Assembly (NCBI RefSeq): GCF_018143015.1
Contig: NC_054746.1
Coordinates: 44,672,701-44,736,700 of the forward strand
DNA: 64,000 nucleotides
Origin: Lytechinus variegatus
Lineage: Eukaryota > Echinodermata > Echinoidea > Temnopleuroida > Toxopneustidae
Direction of reading: 5' to 3'
The notes beneath the pieces were generated by a model. It was not told where the DNA came from, ran no database searches, and saw only the letters and a program-made list of their open reading frames with translations. Shown one piece after another: positions 61,692 to 64,000 of the stretch. The translations under genes were made by a program, and so were the position numbers. Positions within the stretch are counted from its first letter, which is position 1. Every line of letters starts with the position of its first letter.

Positions 61692-61851
61692 TCTGAAGGT
61701 TTCCATGGTGAAGAACAATAGTGTAGTAGGTTTCATTGTACATCATGTACCACCTGAGGACGACAAAAAAACACTTGTCAAAATGTCGAGATTGGGTGGT
61801 CCTTTTCAGGACCAACACTTGCCCAAGAAAGATACATGGTGTACAGTGAAA
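61692..61851 (+). mobile_element. Insert with 13-bp direct repeats and a histone-type 3' signal
   Basis: CAATAATCCATCT lies on both sides (61679-61691 and 61852-61864). Inside, GTTTCATTGTACATCATGTA is inverted relative to TACATGGTGTACAGTGAAAC. The stem-loop GGTCCTTTTCAGGACC (61798-61813) fits the histone consensus GGYYYT-THTH-ARRRCC, and CAAGAAAGA (61824-61832) equals the sea urchin histone downstream element. Non-coding. Confidence 0.7.
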
Positions 61852-61884
61852 CAATAATCCATCTCTACTGTCATCAGCCTTGTC

Positions 61885-63263
61885 TCAATTCCTTGTTGAA
61901 TTCAGAAACTGGAGCAATTGTTCTCTGTTCTTTTCACGCTGTAAAAAAAAAATCATTATCAAAGATATGAAAGCATCTCCGAATAAAGAAATGAATTCAT
62001 ATATTGAATAAAAAACAAAAATGTTAGCCTTCATATATGAATTTGATAGCCTGTCAAATGAACATACCGATGCATAACTCCAACTTTTCAAATCAATTCA
62101 AGGTACATTAAAAAAAATTGGTCATGTATACAAAGTACAATCACTTTATAGAATACTCATATATTTCAAACATTAAAAAACAGCAACATTTATAAGTACT
62201 GAGGTAAGAATATGTAGTTAAGGCAATTTTCCTTAGGCGATTAAAAGTTGAAACTCAACAAAGATAATTCAATGAGAAATTCACACTGATTCATCTAAAA
62301 CATTTTCAAATAATTATTGAAAAGAGAATACATTTGAGGGCTTGAGGCAATTTCATTGTTCACCTAAACCATGACTATTTCAAAGTATTTAATATGGCCT
62401 GAAGATGTGTTATTACAGTAAAAAATGTTTGTCAACATCTGCATATTCCAACTTCAGCTATTAAAGGGGAATCCAGCCTTGGCCATAAAAAGTTGTGTTG
62501 GGAAGGCGAAAAATAAATTAAATAGAATGGCGAAAGTTTGAAAGAAATCGGACAAGCAATAAGAAAGTTATAGCTGCTTTAAAATTGAGATCACTAATAG
62601 AATGTAGATTTCAAATTGGCAACTGGGTAAGTAAATTATGACAAGGGGCAAGGACAACTTTCCCATAGGCCATGTACTTTATCATCAGGGATTTGTGGTT
62701 TTCTCCTAAGTACCCATTCCCCTGGGGCAGTAATCTAAATATAATCCAGGCAGTATATTGTTTTATGTCCTCATGAACGAAAAATACAATTTAAAATAAA
62801 ACTTTTTGGAAAAATGACATTTTAGCCATAATATGTATTGGAGTACATGGAAGAGTAGTCCTTGCCTTACATCACTATGACATCCCATATGCGGCCAATT
62901 TGAAGTCTCTATGGGTATAGTGATTACCAATATTTACAACATTTAAAAATTCATAACTTTTTTGTTGTTTGTCCAATATTGATCAAACTTTCACCTATCG
63001 ACTTGTCTGATTTTTCTTTTTCTTATAAAAGCAAGTTTTTATTTGGGTTGGATTCCCCTTTAAAATACATTATAAAATATTGAGACAAATGTGCTGCTTG
63101 CCATAATCCAATCATTCATAAATTAGTGCTTGACTATATGACATCACTATGAAACACCCCATTATTTACTTACTGCTTTATCCTGGCTTGTCTTTCTGAC
63201 TTTCATTTTAATCTTCTGACCTGACACTACGCTTCTAGCAACATCTTTCTCATCATTCATGTA
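61885..63263 (-). CDS. 3' end of an unrecognised minus-strand gene (two terminal coding exons)
   Basis: Two phase-0 minus-strand exons: 63174-63263 (90 nt, acceptor TGCAG, donor GTAAGT) and 61885-61938 (54 nt, acceptor with a T-rich tract and ACAG, ending in TGA). In the first exon only one frame is open. Joined they give a lysine-rich 47-residue tail beginning YMNDEKDVARSVVSG and ending REQLLQFLNSTRN. I do not recognise the protein. The intron holds a TTAA-flanked transposon (62465-63059). Upstream exons were not found in the last 740 bases, so the gene probably extends beyond the window. The exon pair could be a chance pairing, but open frames, splice sites and matching phase together make a real gene more likely. 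Confidence 0.5.
62465..63059. mobile_element. PiggyBac-like non-autonomous element, GGGGAATCC family, copy 2
   Basis: TTAA at 62461-62464 and 63060-63063; ends AGGGGAATCC and GGATTCCCCT. It matches the copy at 20585 in reverse orientation (AAAAAGTTGTGTTGGGAAGG, ATGACATCCCATATGCGGCC). It lies in the intron of the unnamed right-end gene. Confidence 0.85.
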
Positions 63264-64000
63264 CTGCAGTCATTACCGTCACCATGGTCAGTCAGTTCAC
63301 ACGTAGGCAGGTATAACATGAAGAGACCAATGTATATCACTCCAACACAGAGATAGAGAGGGGAAGCAACAGAATAAAAGAGAGTGCAGGGGAAGGGAAA
63401 GCTATTAAGTATATTGTGGGTTAGTGATAGGAAAGAAATAAAGGTAGTAGAGGAAAAACAGATGGAAAAGGATGAAAGGGAAAAACAAAAATAAAAGTGC
63501 ATAAGAAAAAAATTGTTAGAAGATCATTTTAATCTTACAATGAATAACACATGTATTACAATGGATAAAGGTAGCAAACACAAAAGACATCAAGAATTGA
63601 AATGAGAATATATGCATAAAGCCTGCATTTGCAATTCAATATCACTGGAAGTCTTTTTACACTTTCTTTCTTACTGGTAAGATTTATCAATGCAATATTT
63701 GGATAATTAATCGTCCACATTGGATTGTATTAATAAATCACTTCAATTTATAAATTGCCTTCTTCATTTATATTAATGCTATCAATTATCAAGTGTAAAT
63801 AACTAATTAAAGCCCTTTTAAAAAGTGTATTTTTAGTATTAAGTATGTTTTTTAATGATTTCGCATTACCGTATGTATTGGTAATATGTGTGACCACTCC
63901 ACATTTTCATGACAAAGGAAATTGAATTAAAATCAAATTGAATTGAAGTAAGATCAAGCCAGTTGCTTTTACTATTACTCCCCATATGTATTTATGGCCC
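63264..64000. other. No further exon found
   Basis: A GA-rich run at 63350-63500 and AT-rich sequence. I searched for further exons of the right-end gene and found none I trust. Confidence 0.4.

Noticed and set aside
61755-61800. Hammerhead ribozyme-like words (CTGAGGA, GAC-loop-GTC, AAAA, GGTGG pairing with CCACC)
   Set aside because: The conserved GAAA is AAAA, stem III cannot be formed and no proper cleavage triplet fits before the closing stem.

Overview
The window looks like nuclear DNA of a marine invertebrate deuterostome, most likely an echinoderm such as a sea urchin. It is AT-rich, full of short ACATGTA-type words, and crowded with short inverted-repeat transposons, LINE fragments and tRNA-headed SINEs. 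Genes have small exons and standard GT-AG introns. The organism call is an inference from style; the gene calls rest on translated exons.

The left part (1 to about 35,100) has no protein gene that I can support. It holds a mosaic of non-autonomous DNA transposons: TA-target elements with hairpin ends, a mariner-like 988-bp element, TTAA-flanked piggyBac-like elements, and several hAT-like elements with perfect 8-bp target duplications. It also holds nested LINE fragments, a SINE, a degenerate array of a GC-rich palindromic motif, and one intact tRNA-Lys(CTT) gene on the minus strand.

The right part (35,100 to 58,000) is genic. A small two-exon plus-strand gene (82 aa) resembles vertebrate SPATA45. 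Then comes TATDN3 on the minus strand (nine coding exons, 275 aa, a TatD-family metal-dependent hydrolase). Then comes NSL1 on the plus strand (six coding exons, 268 aa, a subunit of the MIS12 kinetochore complex). TATDN3 and NSL1 are divergent with only 256 bp between start codons. As far as I recall, the human 1q32.3 locus has the same order and the same head-to-head arrangement, so this looks like a very old three-gene block. At the right end, two minus-strand exons form the 3' end of a gene I cannot name.

Points most worth a second look are: a 7SL-RNA-like Alu-domain sequence heading a SINE-like repeat inside NSL1 intron 1; two inserts with 13 to 14 bp direct repeats downstream of NSL1, each carrying a histone-type 3' stem-loop followed by a CAAGAAAGA element; a 61-bp minisatellite that starts next to an NSL1 splice donor; and the paired hAT-like elements with CCCGGGG ends and a fully conserved internal palindrome. 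All comparisons with known families are from memory, and no search was run.
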